Shown here: positions 13,768 to 27,700 of the stretch, piece by piece
Layout: each line of letters begins with the position of its first letter
Numbering within the stretch: position 1 is the stretch's first letter
Assembly: GCA_012295275.1 (NCBI GenBank)
Contig: CM022670.1
Coordinates: 22,903,755 to 22,967,754, forward strand
Source: Chrysomallon squamiferum
Taxonomy: Eukaryota > Mollusca > Gastropoda > Neomphalida > Peltospiridae
Length of the DNA stretch: 64,000 nt
Reading direction: 5' to 3'
Made by a program: the position numbers and the translations under genes
Notes under the pieces: model-generated
Seen by the model: only the letters and a program-made list of their open reading frames with translations
Told to the model about the DNA's origin: nothing
The model's database searches: none

Positions 13768-16700
13768 TTATTAAATGAGCAAATTTAATTGGAGCTTACA
13801 TCTGCAATCTTGTTATTTTAATTTTACCTTCTGGCAATTACTTTATTATAGGAAATGAAAGAGTACGTCTACAGCTAACGGCTGTATTTTTATACATAGA
13901 TCAATAAGTCTGTGTTATGAAAGTTAAAGTGATTTTCTAAAATAGTAGACTTTTTTTTCTTTTTTTGCTGCAATAAACAGTATTTCTTCTATTTATAAGA
14001 AAACAAAATGACAAAATTCCTTACAAAAATAACATTCAGTTTATAACATACTTCAGACTGAAACTAGCAGTTGAGTTGGAAAATATTTATTTTATAAACC
14101 TAATTAATTATTTTATTAATTTTAATTTTATTAAAAGATAAATAGTAAATCAAATGCAATAAAGATTTATGATTATCAATGGCAAATATAATCTAAATTT
14201 AATTAATTTATTCAGATTTTGCCATAAAATGGCTGATATGTTCATTATGGATGGGAAATTTCAATATGTCAAAAATATTTTGCATAAAGTATTACGTTCC
14301 AGATTTTGGACTGTTGGTAAAAAATTGTCAAAGGGATAATTATTAGACCTTTGTTCTTCATCAAAGTATGATGAACCAAACAGAACAGACTTGATGTAAC
14401 TGGAAATGGAATTGGCTGAAGATTCCTGCATTATTTTTTATATTGACACACATAATTATGAGCTTTACCTTTATATTATGCACACAGACAAACAAACATA
14501 TACACATTTTTTTTTTAAAAAAGGATACATGTTTTCTGGCAACTCAGTTTATGTAGTTAATTTAAACAAGCAGTAAACTACATTAAAATTATTTAGTCAG
14601 TGATAGGACCTCCTTTCAGACAAAATATTATCAGCAAATACTGGAGTTACTTCAAGATTTCAGAGTGAGAAATAATAAGTATACATTAAAATTGTAACAC
14701 AGTTAATGTAAATATTTCATCCTGAACTTGTTTTCAAATCCAAAGAAAGAAACAAGCAATGAAATCAAGGAATTTTCAAGACATCTTCAATGACATTAAA
14801 TGATAGTAAATGTGAAGTGTTCCTAATATCAACAATTTCATGTGTTGACTTATTATACCTCTAAAGATCTGAATCATTTCAAAAGTTGTTTTAATTTTTT
14901 TTTTTTATTATTCAAAGAAAGAAGAGAAATACAGAGCTAAGAAATATTTAAAAAACTAAAGAAAATATAAAAAAGAGAAGATAATGAAGAAGAAAGAAAA
15001 AAGAAAGTAAACACAATTTATAAAAGAGAAATATTTTTTAAAATAAAATTGAATGAAAAATTACAGATATCAAATTGTTAAGTTTTGAAAATAAAGAAGA
15101 GAAAAAAAAATCAAACAATAAAGTAAAAAAAACAAATATTATATTACCATAAATATTGCCTGTATTAAATAAAAAATGAATGACAATAATAAATTTTTTA
15201 TTTATTATGTTTATACATACTTAATATAAAAATTTAATATCTTTCTGTCACCTACTAAATGAGTTTATTATATTTTTTCTTTCTTAAAATTTCACTGTTG
15301 AAGAAAAGAAACATGAACACAGTGAACACAAGAACAGTTTGCTTGATGATGTCACTGTAAAAGAGATAAATTACTTACTACAATCCACTTCTGGTGTCTC
15401 GTGCCAGTGACTTGGAGTTAGTATCGAACGCGTCTCTCTTTCTCATTGTGGCCTGCGAGATCACTGCTCTCCTTTCCATCTCCAGTTCTTGCAACCTTTC
15501 TTGATTGAAATCATCTGGGCTTGATGCCTCACGCTTTACCACAAAATTTGGTTTCTGAACAATGTCAGCAAACTGCCTGGCTTTACCGAGCAGTTCTTCA
15601 GAATCATATATCTTCCCCTTGGGAGATGTCATTCCATCTGAAGGACTTCTTGGAGACGAGCTATTTGAAGCAACAAACTCAGCTTTGGTCGACCTTGGCT
15701 CATTGTCAACTGTATCTGCCTTACTGTTGCTGTCATACAAATTTAAACTCAAATCTGATTTTTTATCATGAAGTGTTTGTTTATAGCTTGAGTTGTCAGA
15801 GTTCTCTCCCTTAGCCTCTTTTAAACTGTTATATGAAACAAGGTGAATTCCTTCAGCTTGATTATCCGGAGAAGTGGGTAAGCTTGACACAATGACACCA
15901 CTGTCACCTGTGAGAATAATAATTTCATGTGATTAATAATTAACAGTGTCATAAAGATGTCATGCATTTGTATTTCATACATTAAAAACACAACAGATTT
16001 TGTAAATAATAATAAAAATTAGAGTTTTAAAAACATTTAAAAATATGTTACAAATATGGCTCTGTTGTAAAGTAACTGTGATAAACAATTTAAATAAAAA
16101 TGTATTACTGGTATGCATTTTCATATTTTTAAAAATTAATTAGATATTTAATGAATTACATACCTGAGAATCTTTCATTTGGAGAAAATGTAGCACTAAA
16201 ACTTGATTCATCTTCGGAAGGCAGTGAAATCTGGTCGTCTGGTGATTCAGTCACCGATGACTTGATTTCTCCAAAACCAACATCAGATGAGCTTTCTTTT
16301 TTCTCATCACCAACCTTGCTGATACCAGAAGATAATTTGTCCAAGCCAAAGAAATCTGCTCTCATCTCTGCAACAGTTTTATTCTGGGATTCCATCATGG
16401 AATCACTCTGAATGTCACCAGTAGATTTCGTTGTTATTTTGCTACTCTGCTCATCACCGCAATCTTCTCTGTTTTCATCTGCAGCAATCTGGCCATCAGG
16501 TTTTAGTAATGGTGGAGGAGCAGATGCAGGCAAAGGTGGGGGCTCCGAGTTACCAGATTCTATACTTGCAACTGAAATATTGTCTGGCTGTGGATTTAAT
16601 TCAGCCAACAGATCTAGCTTTACTGCTTCTCCAACTAAAGGCTTTGATGGTGAAGACAGTTTCAAATCTTCCTTAACACTAATGGAAGGAACAGAAGGAA

Positions 16701-19554
16701 CCAAGTCTTCTGATAAATCCATCTTAATTTCTGTAGTATTTACTGGTTTTTCGTCTTCTTTCTTGCTCTGGGGAGGACGAGGGGCTGCAGTTTTCTTTGT
16801 GCTCTTTGATTTCACTGGTTGTTGTACTGGTTGTTGTACTTCAGAAATAACTGTTGTTTGTTTATCTACTTTTAATTCAGTGCTTTCATCTGGAACATTC
16901 AATTTAGGTTCAGGCATTATCACTGTTCCTTTATTTTCTTGAGTCTGAAATTGTGCTTGGCTTGCCTTAAAAAAGGACAGTTCTGTTTGCCTGAGATTAT
17001 CTCTGGATTCCTGTGTACTTGGAAAAATAATGGGATGCTTTATAACAACAGTTTCTTCAATTACTGTCACAACTTCGTCAGCACTACTGAAGTCTGACTC
17101 AATAACATGTTTCTGTTTCAAAAGCTTTGTTTCTTTGCTTTTTCTTTTAACCAGTTCTATTTTAACATCCTTTGGTTGTTTTACTATCTTGACTGGAGAA
17201 ATGTCTTCTGTGGGAGATATATTTGTTGTTGGGATTTCTTCTAACTGTTTATCACTTTGCTGATAGGATTTAACTCTGTCAGTAGAACTTTCAGTTTTCT
17301 CTGATGGTTTACTTTCTTTGACTAATAGCTGTATTTCACCTTTATTGTTGTTAATGGGTTTTTCAGAGTTTGGTGAATTTTTAAAATCCGAATCACTTTT
17401 CTGGACCAAAGACTGTTGTTCTGACTCTGAAGAAACAGTCTCAGTATTTACACAAGTCTGTTCTTTAAAACTGTCAGTGTCATTAAACAATGGCGATGCT
17501 CTCAGAGCTGCAAACACTTCAGACTCTAGCGAGGAAGAAAGAATCCCCGAATCCTTGCTACTGTTTTTGGAATCAGATGTTTCAACAAAGTTAGTGGGGT
17601 TATCTTTTTCTAAGCTTCTTTTTCTTTCTAATGATGCCCTTCTGGTTGATGAGGTGGGTTTAGAATTGGTAGAACTAGCTTTTAAACTGACTGGAGATAC
17701 TGGGCTTACAGGACTGCTAACACTGTCTCTTGGAGAAGTCTTTTCCGAAGATTCTCTGCGTTTTTTCAGCCTTGGAGGTGGCTTAGGTAGATCCTTGCTT
17801 GCTTGATTAGGTTCAGTTTTCAAACTGATTTCAACACTGTTCTGACCAACTTTCACATTTTTAACTGCAGTAGTTGACTGATCTGGTGTGAATTCAGAAT
17901 GCAACTGTTCATTATGTAATTTTGGAGAGACAGGTGGAGGACTGTTACTTGAAATAGATTTATTTGACACTTGTTCAGAAGATAATTCTTCATCAGATAA
18001 TACCGCTTTAGGAGATACTGGAGGGGCAGGTGCTCTGGTCTTTTTCAGGGACGCGTAACGAGGTGATGTACATTCAGGTGATGATGCAGCAGGTTCTGAT
18101 GACTTCTGATTATTTAATAATATTTCTGATAATGACTCCGATAATGACTCTGATAATGATGATGTTTTTGTTGATTGTCCTTTCAAAGATTTTCCCTCAG
18201 ATGTTTTCTTTTCTGCAAGTGGTGATCTTTTGTAAACTTTATCAGAAGTTTTTTCTGAAGAAGTTCTCAAAAACCTACTTGGTCTTTCAGGAGGACTGAG
18301 TTTCTCTGGTGAAGATTCTTGTTTTGTGACTGATTTGTGATCAGCTTTTGAACTTGATTTGTGATCAGATTTTGTATCTGATTTATGATCAGCTTTTATA
18401 TCTGTTTGATGATCAGATTTTGAACTTGACTTATGTTCAGATTTTGAACTTGATTTATGATCAGTTTTTGTGTCTGACTTGAGTTCAGATTTTGAACTTG
18501 ACTTGTGATCAGTTTTTGTATCTGACTTGAGTTCAGATTTTGAACTTGACTTGTGATCAGTTTTTGTGTCTGTCTTGAGTTCAGATTTTGGACTTGAGCC
18601 GTGTTCTAAATGAAGTGACCTCCTGTTCTGTCTGTACTCTCTGGCAGCTCGCGTGGCCTCGTCGTCTGTTTTGATGTGGTAGCTGCGGCGTTTCACACCT
18701 TCGCTCAACTCAGCCTTTCGACGACTGTGTCGAACCCGTTCTGTTCTCAACTCTTCCTCCTTACTTCGTTTCCTCGCTGAGTAGTCCTCAGGGTTTTTCT
18801 GGAAAGAAAACATGGACATCAGAATAATATACTTTAAAATATACAGTGGTTTATCTTCAAAAAAAAAGGAATAGATGATTTCTCATATTTAATGTAGGCA
18901 GGGTTTGCTCATTATTTCAAGCAAATGAAGAATGTTTTTGGTCATTATCATTGGGATTTTTTTTTGTTAACAGTTCATGAAACAATCTGATAAAATCCTT
19001 TCTAATTGCATTGATTTGTATATTTATATATTTCATATAAATTAATTATTATTACTGTACAATTAAAAAAATACAAAAAAAAAGCCACAATAGAATGGCA
19101 ATGGCTTTCAATACCCAGTATTTTCATTATGGGATTTGGTAAATTTTGCACAAATCAAACAGTTTTGGCTGTATTAAATTCAGTAGCACGTCAGATTACT
19201 GTTGTGTAATCTACTAACTATGCCCAGGTAACAAAGTGAAGCCCACCTAATGCTGATGACAATCATTCTGCCTCCAAGACATATTCTAAGTAACAAGATA
19301 TCAAGGCCAGCTCTTAGCAAAGATCTTTTCAAGCAGAATAGATAAGATTATGTAGCTTGCCGAATTGAAAGGATCAGTTTAGCACAACAAGCCTATTTAA
19401 GCATTATGAGATTCTGTGTTCAAATTCGTTTAACCAGACATTTCAATACCACATCCATGGTTCTTCACCAGACATTAAGTACTGAGTTTATAAAACAACA
19501 AGAAAAAGAAACAAACAAACAACAACAATAAAATAATAATAATAATAATAATAA

Positions 19555-19585
<31 letters not shown>

Positions 19586-22500
19586 AAGAAGAAGAAGAAG
19601 AAGAAGAAGAAGAAGAAGAAGAAGAAGAAGAAGAATAAATAAATAAATAAACAAATAAATAAATAAAATTAAATTAAATTAAATTAAATTAAAAAACAAT
19701 ACATGTATAAACACTTAGATTATTCCATCTGATCTGCTAAAGAAAAATAGTTTAGTACACACTGCTTTGTAGAAAATATTCTGAATGAAAATGTCCACTA
19801 TTGTCCACATATGAGATATTTTACTTCTAAAAGTATGAAATGTGATGAACATACAATAATAATAGTAGTAGTAGCATGTTCCTAAAAACATAAAATTTAA
19901 AAAAAAAAAAAAAAAATAAAAATAAGAATTGTAAATAAATCAATGAAATACATTAAAGACTTCTGAGATATTATTTCACAAGGACACCATTAAAAAAAAA
20001 AAAAAAAAAAAAAAAAATTAAAAAACGAAATAAAATAATATTAAATAAATAAAGGGAAAAAATAATTGATTAATTAAAATTAATAATAATAAAATGAAAA
20101 AAATTAATAATAATAAAATTTAGTTTTAAAATGAATTCTGAACATATTTTTGTTTTTTAGGGGAAAAAAATTGTAAATAAATCAAAAAAACATTAAACAT
20201 ATTTGAGAAATTATTTAAAAAAAATAAAATAAAATAAAATAAAACTAAATAAATAAATAAATAAAGGGGAAAAAATTAATTAAAAACTGAATAATAATAA
20301 TAATAAAAAAATAATATAATTAAATCAATGAAACATGTTAAAGATATCTGAGAAAATATTTCACAAGGACAAAAAAAAAAAAAAAAAAAAAAAATAATAA
20401 TAATATTAATAAAAAAAATAAATAAATAAATAAAAATAAATAAAGTAAAAATACAAAATGGAATTCTTAACATAATTTTGTTTCAGGATTTGTAAGATAA
20501 TTGTGGTCAAAACCTCAAGAGTTGTATATTTATTGCCTCCAGCTAACATTCTCGTAGTTACCATCTTAGCTGACAGCAAGTGATAATTTGTATTTATCTA
20601 CAAAGAAACTTCTGAAATGATGTCAGTCACACAAAACAAAGAGTCAACAATAAACGTCAAGCCTTGCTGTTTATTTTTTATTTCTTCCAGTGATGGAAAA
20701 TAATAACTCCAGTGTAACAGCAAGAAAATTATACACACCCTAAACAGCATTTCTATCTTCCTTAAAATAAGAAATAATACACTTTGGTTTACATACAAGG
20801 AAGTGTTCGGTTTTGAGTGAGTAAAACATATCAGGTTCTTAAATAACACCAGTAGCAATTGGGTATCCTCCCTTTTTTTACACATCCCATTTGTTTTCAC
20901 TTTACTTTATATTCAGCACTGTGTGTATATTAGTGGAATAATCTCATAATAAGTCAAATGAACAGAAAGAACTGAATACAGCTATTAAGTTAATATATTT
21001 ATTTTCCAAGTGATTGAGATGATAATGCATAATTATAAGTCAAGAATGTATATGATAGGTAGCAATTCTTTCAGTTGGTTGTTCTTCTCTATAAATTCTG
21101 TGTGAACTAGTGTATTTGTGTGTATGTAAATGTGTGTGTGTGTATGTGTGTGTGTGTGTGTGTACATGTGTGCATGTGTGTATGTGTTCACCTATTTGAA
21201 GACACCATAATTAAATTATATTTTTCATTATCAAAAAAAAATAAATCACATACCATAAATCAGTCAAGAAAATCAATTATTAATGGAACAAAGATACTTT
21301 TTATTGATATTTTTAAAAATCAGTAAATCACAAAATCTATCTAAATGAAACTGAAAAGGTCAAATACACAGACCTTTTCATTCTTTATTCTGTATATTAC
21401 TTGCTGAAGAAAAATAATGTAGTTTGGTAAAATATCAAATTATTAAAATATTTGTGACAGTTACAGAAGTTTGTCTTAATTTAAAATAATGAAAATCCTT
21501 AACAAGAAACTTGTTTTTTCAAGTAGACTATCTCTTATTTGCTTGCTTCCAGAAGAAAAGAAAAAAATGTCAACACTGAATTAAAGATTCTAAGATTAAC
21601 ATAATAACAATAAAAAATATTGATTTTCACACTTTATATGAACTCATCTTTTTATATATGTACAATTATTTATTCCCTTTTTCTTACAGATAATTTTATC
21701 AAAGAGAATTTCCTATGATAATATACCTTTAGGATACAATTACTTTTCAGCTGAACCTAAAATCTAACTTCAACTTATGTTTTTAAATGTTGTAATCTTT
21801 TAAAAAAATAATATTTAATCTTTCAACTATACCTTAAATTATGTGAATTTGAAATGTTGAAATAATAAAATACAAAAAATAAAGTTTTAACTTCACTATA
21901 CTCACACCGTTAGTCAGTTAATTCACTTGTGTGTGTCCTTGCTACAAAAGAAATACACCCAAGAGGATGTGCTACATCACAACCTGGTTGTAACTCCATC
22001 CATGCATTTGCACATCTTATATCTTTGACCTCTAGACTTGGATTTCTAAAACATTTAGATGTCACGAAGGTGATTGAGATTTTAAAACACATAACTCATC
22101 TGAAATTTTATCCAAGCTGTCTTTTTGGACTTCCTTTTTAAGTAAAAAAAAAATTTCAATTTTTTCTATGGATTAGACAGTTCAATAATTGATTTTAACA
22201 ACATTTATTTGCAACTTACCTTAAGAGCACGCAATCCTTTTAACATTCTGGACAAAATGTTTTTTGAAAACTGACAAACATTAAGTATTATCTTCTCTGA
22301 TACATCCAAAGCAGAAATATCAGCTGCTGAAAACTACACATGACCTAAATTTATATTCTTCCTTGAAAAGCATCATTCCTTTTCTGTATGTTGTTGATAT
22401 ATCAGGAAATGTTTGTAACATTTTCCATATTAATAACAAAAATCAAAGTGCTTGAGCAAGAAAATCAGTGCAGGATGAACCAGATGTTACCCATTCTTTA

Positions 22501-24742
22501 AAACTGTCCCTGAGTCTGTTCTCCTTGTTTACTCTTGAGAAAATGAAATAATAATGAAATCCCTGAAGTGTGTCAAGTCCGCATAGCTCCACTAATATGC
22601 ATGACCTAGCTACAATGACTGGGAGTCCATGAAACAGAGATAATAGTGTGCCATACCATTGTAATCATCTTTAACACAGAAAGTACACCGATCATGGAAA
22701 AGAGCAGCAGTAATGTACAGGTGTTCACATTATCATACATTAATCATTATGAAAAAAAACAAAAAAGAAAACAAAAAAAGAGACAAGATATGAGCTACCT
22801 GTATGAGGGTGTAATGTAATTGTTTTTTTTTTTGACAGAGGGTAAATACTGTTAAAGAGCAGAGGTGACACGGACATTTGTCTCATGCTTCAGTGACTTT
22901 AATTTCCTTTCATTTGGTTCAGTGAACCGTATAGATGTTGACGGCTCAGTGGTTTTACATATGTGATCAGTATTTTGAAACAAACGCAGATATGACATTA
23001 GAACCAGAAATGTTTTGGTTACGTTGTTTTACATCAGTAAGTGTAACAGATGACATAAAGAGAAGATGTGCTGATGGTACTGATGCAGCTGTTTGAAGCT
23101 GCTCAAGTACAGCTGCTCACAAATGCATAATTAGTCCACGAACATGTCTGATTCTACTCTCTCATTCACTAAAATTCAAAATATTCATGCACTAAATAAG
23201 TGAATGTGCCATCCAATGTCGTTTACTTTTTAACTGCATTCCTCACAACCATACAAATATGTTAAATATTTACTATGATAACATTCCTTCTTTCTGACTT
23301 GAAAGCAGAACTTCGTATTAATGAAAACAATCTACTACTATAAGGCCAAAGGCAACCATTACTTTTTCTGTTATAAATTGTTTACAAAACTATTAGAAAA
23401 CTTCAAAAATAGAAATCCATTTTTGTGTATGAATGTTACTGAACGATTCATTGCAAACTGAAATCTAGAAATATTTTGTCACAGTTAAATTATTTTATTT
23501 TCTGTCTCAAACTAAAAAAACTAAATTATTTTCAATAATAAGAATTTAAAATACTAAATACTGTAATTCATTTTGCAAGCTTATGTTTAAAAACAAAATT
23601 AAAACATAAGAGGGTTTTTTTTCACAAAGTTTCACTCAAATATATATGATGTTTTTCTGTTCTTTTCTCAACATATGCAGTTTTATTTTATTTTGGGTCA
23701 CCTAAACAAGTGAAAATAATATCCTGTTACAGATAATAACTGCAAATAATTTATACTGAACAAAGACATACAAAACATTTACACCTCTATTTGTTATGTT
23801 TTATTGATGTAAAATGAAAACTGGTACAATCTTGTCTTCTTTAACATTATTTATTACTGAAGAGTTCAAACATAATGGATCAACTGTCAGTGAAATGACA
23901 TGACATTATGTAAGTCATAATTTAATTAAATTTTATGTCACGGTATGCTGTATTACCTCATAAAGTGTTCTGAATTTGTGTCAGCCAAGCTGAACTTTAT
24001 TTATACTCAGGCTGTGGTTTGCATTCATACAAAATTTAATATAACAACTGTAACAAGACTGGATTTACAATAATGTAGATAATAATAAAAATATATACCA
24101 TTCATCAATAAATCAGTCAGAGAATTTGAAAAAAATTTCATGATTAGATTACAGAAAATAGAAAGTTTTCTAAAGACACCAGCTTCCTTAGAGTTAAATA
24201 ATTTATAAAACTTATGAATGCTTGACAGAAAAATGGTAGGTAATGGTTTTTTTAGATTCTTAAAAACATACATGTAAATATTTAATGAAACTCATCTCCG
24301 TTATCTATTTTCTAATTGTATACCTTTTCCATCTTCCTGTTTCAACAGGAAGATTTAGATTTGAAAGTCTAAACTGTAACAAAAGGCTGAAATATGTCTT
24401 GAATGTGACAGTATTTTTAAATAGTTTATAATTTGAAGTTTTGGGTGAGTTATCAACAAAAGAGTACCAATATTATAAACAGTTATCTATAAGCCTTATG
24501 TTAATGCATGATTTTAATAACCACTAGTGATTCCATTATACTTTGATAATCACATATATGTACAGCCAACATCAGTGAGGATAATATCTGTTTGTGATTG
24601 AAAATGTTATTGTTAACATCATTCAATAATAGTCTGTGTGCTAGTAATGATAACTTAGATTGCTTTCTTGCAGTCCAGTATGTAATCATTTTTACTTTTA
24701 CATTAATATATGACAATGTCCTTGTGTTTGCATCTGAATATC

Positions 24743-24777
<35 letters not shown>

Positions 24778-27700
24778 CTGTAAAGAATTAGATCAAACTC
24801 AGGTGAACAAGGGAAATGTTGCCTGGAATGTATGAGGATCAGCTATGTTTTGTCAGGACTGTCTCACTGAACTGTTTCGTCCCCTCGTGAGCAGTCCTCA
24901 GTGGATTGATGAAATACTACAAGGAGATTCTGGCCTTTGCAAATATTTGAACTCAGATTGGGTGACAGGTGCCGACTTGCTGAAATACTTCAGTTTTCTT
25001 ACCTTCACTTGATTCATCTCACTCTATACTTAGTACTTGACATAAGATAACTTAGCTTGATAAATGTGGGTTTTTTGTTTGCATAGGCTTCTGAAAAATC
25101 AGTACATGATAAAAACAAGAAAGTAAGAATAATCTCTAGAATTGCTGTAACATACCTTTACAGATAACTGTTCTAGTTTTGTAAGATGTCAGACTCTAGC
25201 TGATTGCAGGATATACATGTTTTTGTGTGTCTTATTACAGGTACATGTTAATTATTTAAAATGTTTTATCTGTAAGCACACAATGTTAATTTTACTCTGT
25301 ATCATGAAAAAAGGCTGTATCAGTCTTAATCAATTAAATGAAATTAATTAACAATAAGCCTTTAACTGAAGGTTTAGATTCTTGTCATTCATTTCATCTA
25401 TCAATGTTTAATCCCAGGAATTTCTCAAAAACATTTTGAATGGCTGTAATTTTTCTTTCAACATTCAATAGACTACAAATATTGAGTTTTTAAAAAAAGT
25501 AAAGGATTTCATGAACGAAAAAAAATAAAATTAGAGCACGTTATATTTCAGTGTTACAAAAATGGTCCTACCTGTTCCATCTCCACTGGTGTAAGAAAAA
25601 CAAGAATAATTGATAGTTACCTGTCACAAATTGGACAAGTCGGCTGTACTGAACTCCAAGCCTATAAAACAAGTACAGCCCAGTGCAAGACACTGGCAGT
25701 TTGCTTTCTACTGAGAAACCAATGTATCAGACTATTAAAAACTGCAAAAATTATTAATTCAGTTCTTAATTTCCTTTTTGTCTTTTTTTGTGTATGATTT
25801 GCAACTTGATCAGACATAGATTAATGGATTAAACAAGTAATTACTAAATATAAATCTTTTATAAAGCTATTATTATCAGAAATAAAAACTGGCTACCATT
25901 AAATGAAATCATTTTTTCAAATTATAATTTACATCAGTGCTATAACTGGCAATGAATTAATTTTATTCCTTTATTTCTCACACATATTTTATAATTTGCT
26001 GATTCTGTGTACACCTTTTATATGTTAATTTAAGAATAAAACAATAAAAGGAATCAGTGAAAAGTAAAAGCATTAACTGCATATTTTTTTTTTATCTCTT
26101 ACATAATTTTCTGCCTTTTTAAAAACAAAAATTATTTATTTAAGAAAAGTCAATAAAATTAATGGCAGACCTATTATAATGAATGGTCTGTTAAAAGATC
26201 TTAACATAAATCCATTACAAAGATTTTCCTTTATCTTGAATACCCCCCAAATTATAAATTATCTTCTGTTTTTTTGGTTTAATTAATTGTATTTTCTTTA
26301 TTTATTTCATTTTTGTCACATATTTCTGAACTAACTAAATGGCTGCAGGTTGGCAAAGTCACAATATTAACTTGTGTTTATGTGTCAGGTTGGGCAATGC
26401 AAGCAGGTACCAGGCTTCCATAACTTTTCTGAAGTCAAAACAGATCAGTTACTGTCCAGGTGTCAGATATACCCACAGATAGCAACTTTACAAATCTCAC
26501 AATACACATAACAATGGAACCCAGTAACAAAAATTTTAAAACTGACCCCATTTTAAAAAAAAATATAAAACTTTCAGCAACAGGTATGTCGTATTACTTT
26601 ACTCAGAGTTTATCTTATTATATTTCTTAAACAGACTCTCTCTGCTCAAAGGTTTATTTCTATAAATAAATGAATGAATAAATAAATAAATAAATAAACA
26701 AATAAACAAATAAACATAATATTGGACAAGAATTAAAATAGAAATTCTGACAATAAAAATGTTTATATACATGCAACTTATCTGTTTATCTGTGTTTAAA
26801 AGTTAATTTTCGGAAGTAAACAAAGTAATAAAAACAATAAAATAAATTAATAGTAATAATAATAATAATAATAAAATAATAAAATATTAAACAACATAAA
26901 ATCTGTGAAATATAAAATTTTGTTGGAATCAGGAACAAAAAGGCAAGAATCTTATTTGGTATTTTTATCACTTTTGTTGAATAATTTACAAATGAATTAC
27001 TTTTATATAGTTTTTAAATTAAATTTCATATTTATTAACTTTTAAGTCTCTTTATCTGCTGAAAATGATTTTAGAATCATGGAACCAAAATGTTTGTAAC
27101 AATAACTGGTTTAATCTGACTTCATATTCTCTTCATTTATGACAATATCCAGAATGATGCAACAAGGTAAACCAGTTTGAATACTACATCTTGATATAAG
27201 CAATATCAGTATACTTTTTCACGACACAGTGAAATCATTCGCCAACAAACCAAACACTCATTTTCTTCTGCATGTTAGTAGTTTTTGATGTCTCACATAT
27301 AAAACTAATCCTTTAATAAATAAGGCAGTTATTTGTTTAGCAATCTTAACATGGATAATTACCAACCAGCTAATATACTTTCTTCAGAAAAGCTCATGTG
27401 TTCTTTTACATACAGAGCTGTATGGAGCTCAATTGTCAATGGAATGTGGTTTGGAATGTAACCCTGAAATATTCTACTGACAGATTAATAATCTTGCTAA
27501 GTCAATAGACATACAGACATTTTTTTTCAAAAGTATGTTTGAAATTTAAAAGATACAAATTTTAAAGCACACTGAAATGTCAAAACTGGAACTGAGAGAG
27601 AAACTTGTAGTAAAAGGATTTCAGTTAAAATACAAAATGGGTACTCTCTCTCTCTCTCTCTCTTTTTTGTGTGTGTGTATGTAAGTGTATGTATGTATTT

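Larger units (their letters stand above)
8792..15378 (-). other. Intron with many simple repeats
   Basis: It contains a poly-T/C stretch at 9740-9780, AAT/AAC runs at 10238-10424, poly-A at 10598-10626 and 10930-10970, (GAT)17 then AAT at 12592-12660, and (CA)n at 13696-13766. No coding exon was supported. A plus-strand acceptor-like tract near 9792 was judged fortuitous. Confidence 0.6.

Noticed and set aside
16412-16942. 176-codon plus-strand ORF opposite exon 14
   Set aside because: It is an antisense shadow of a long GC-richer coding exon; it has no independent support.
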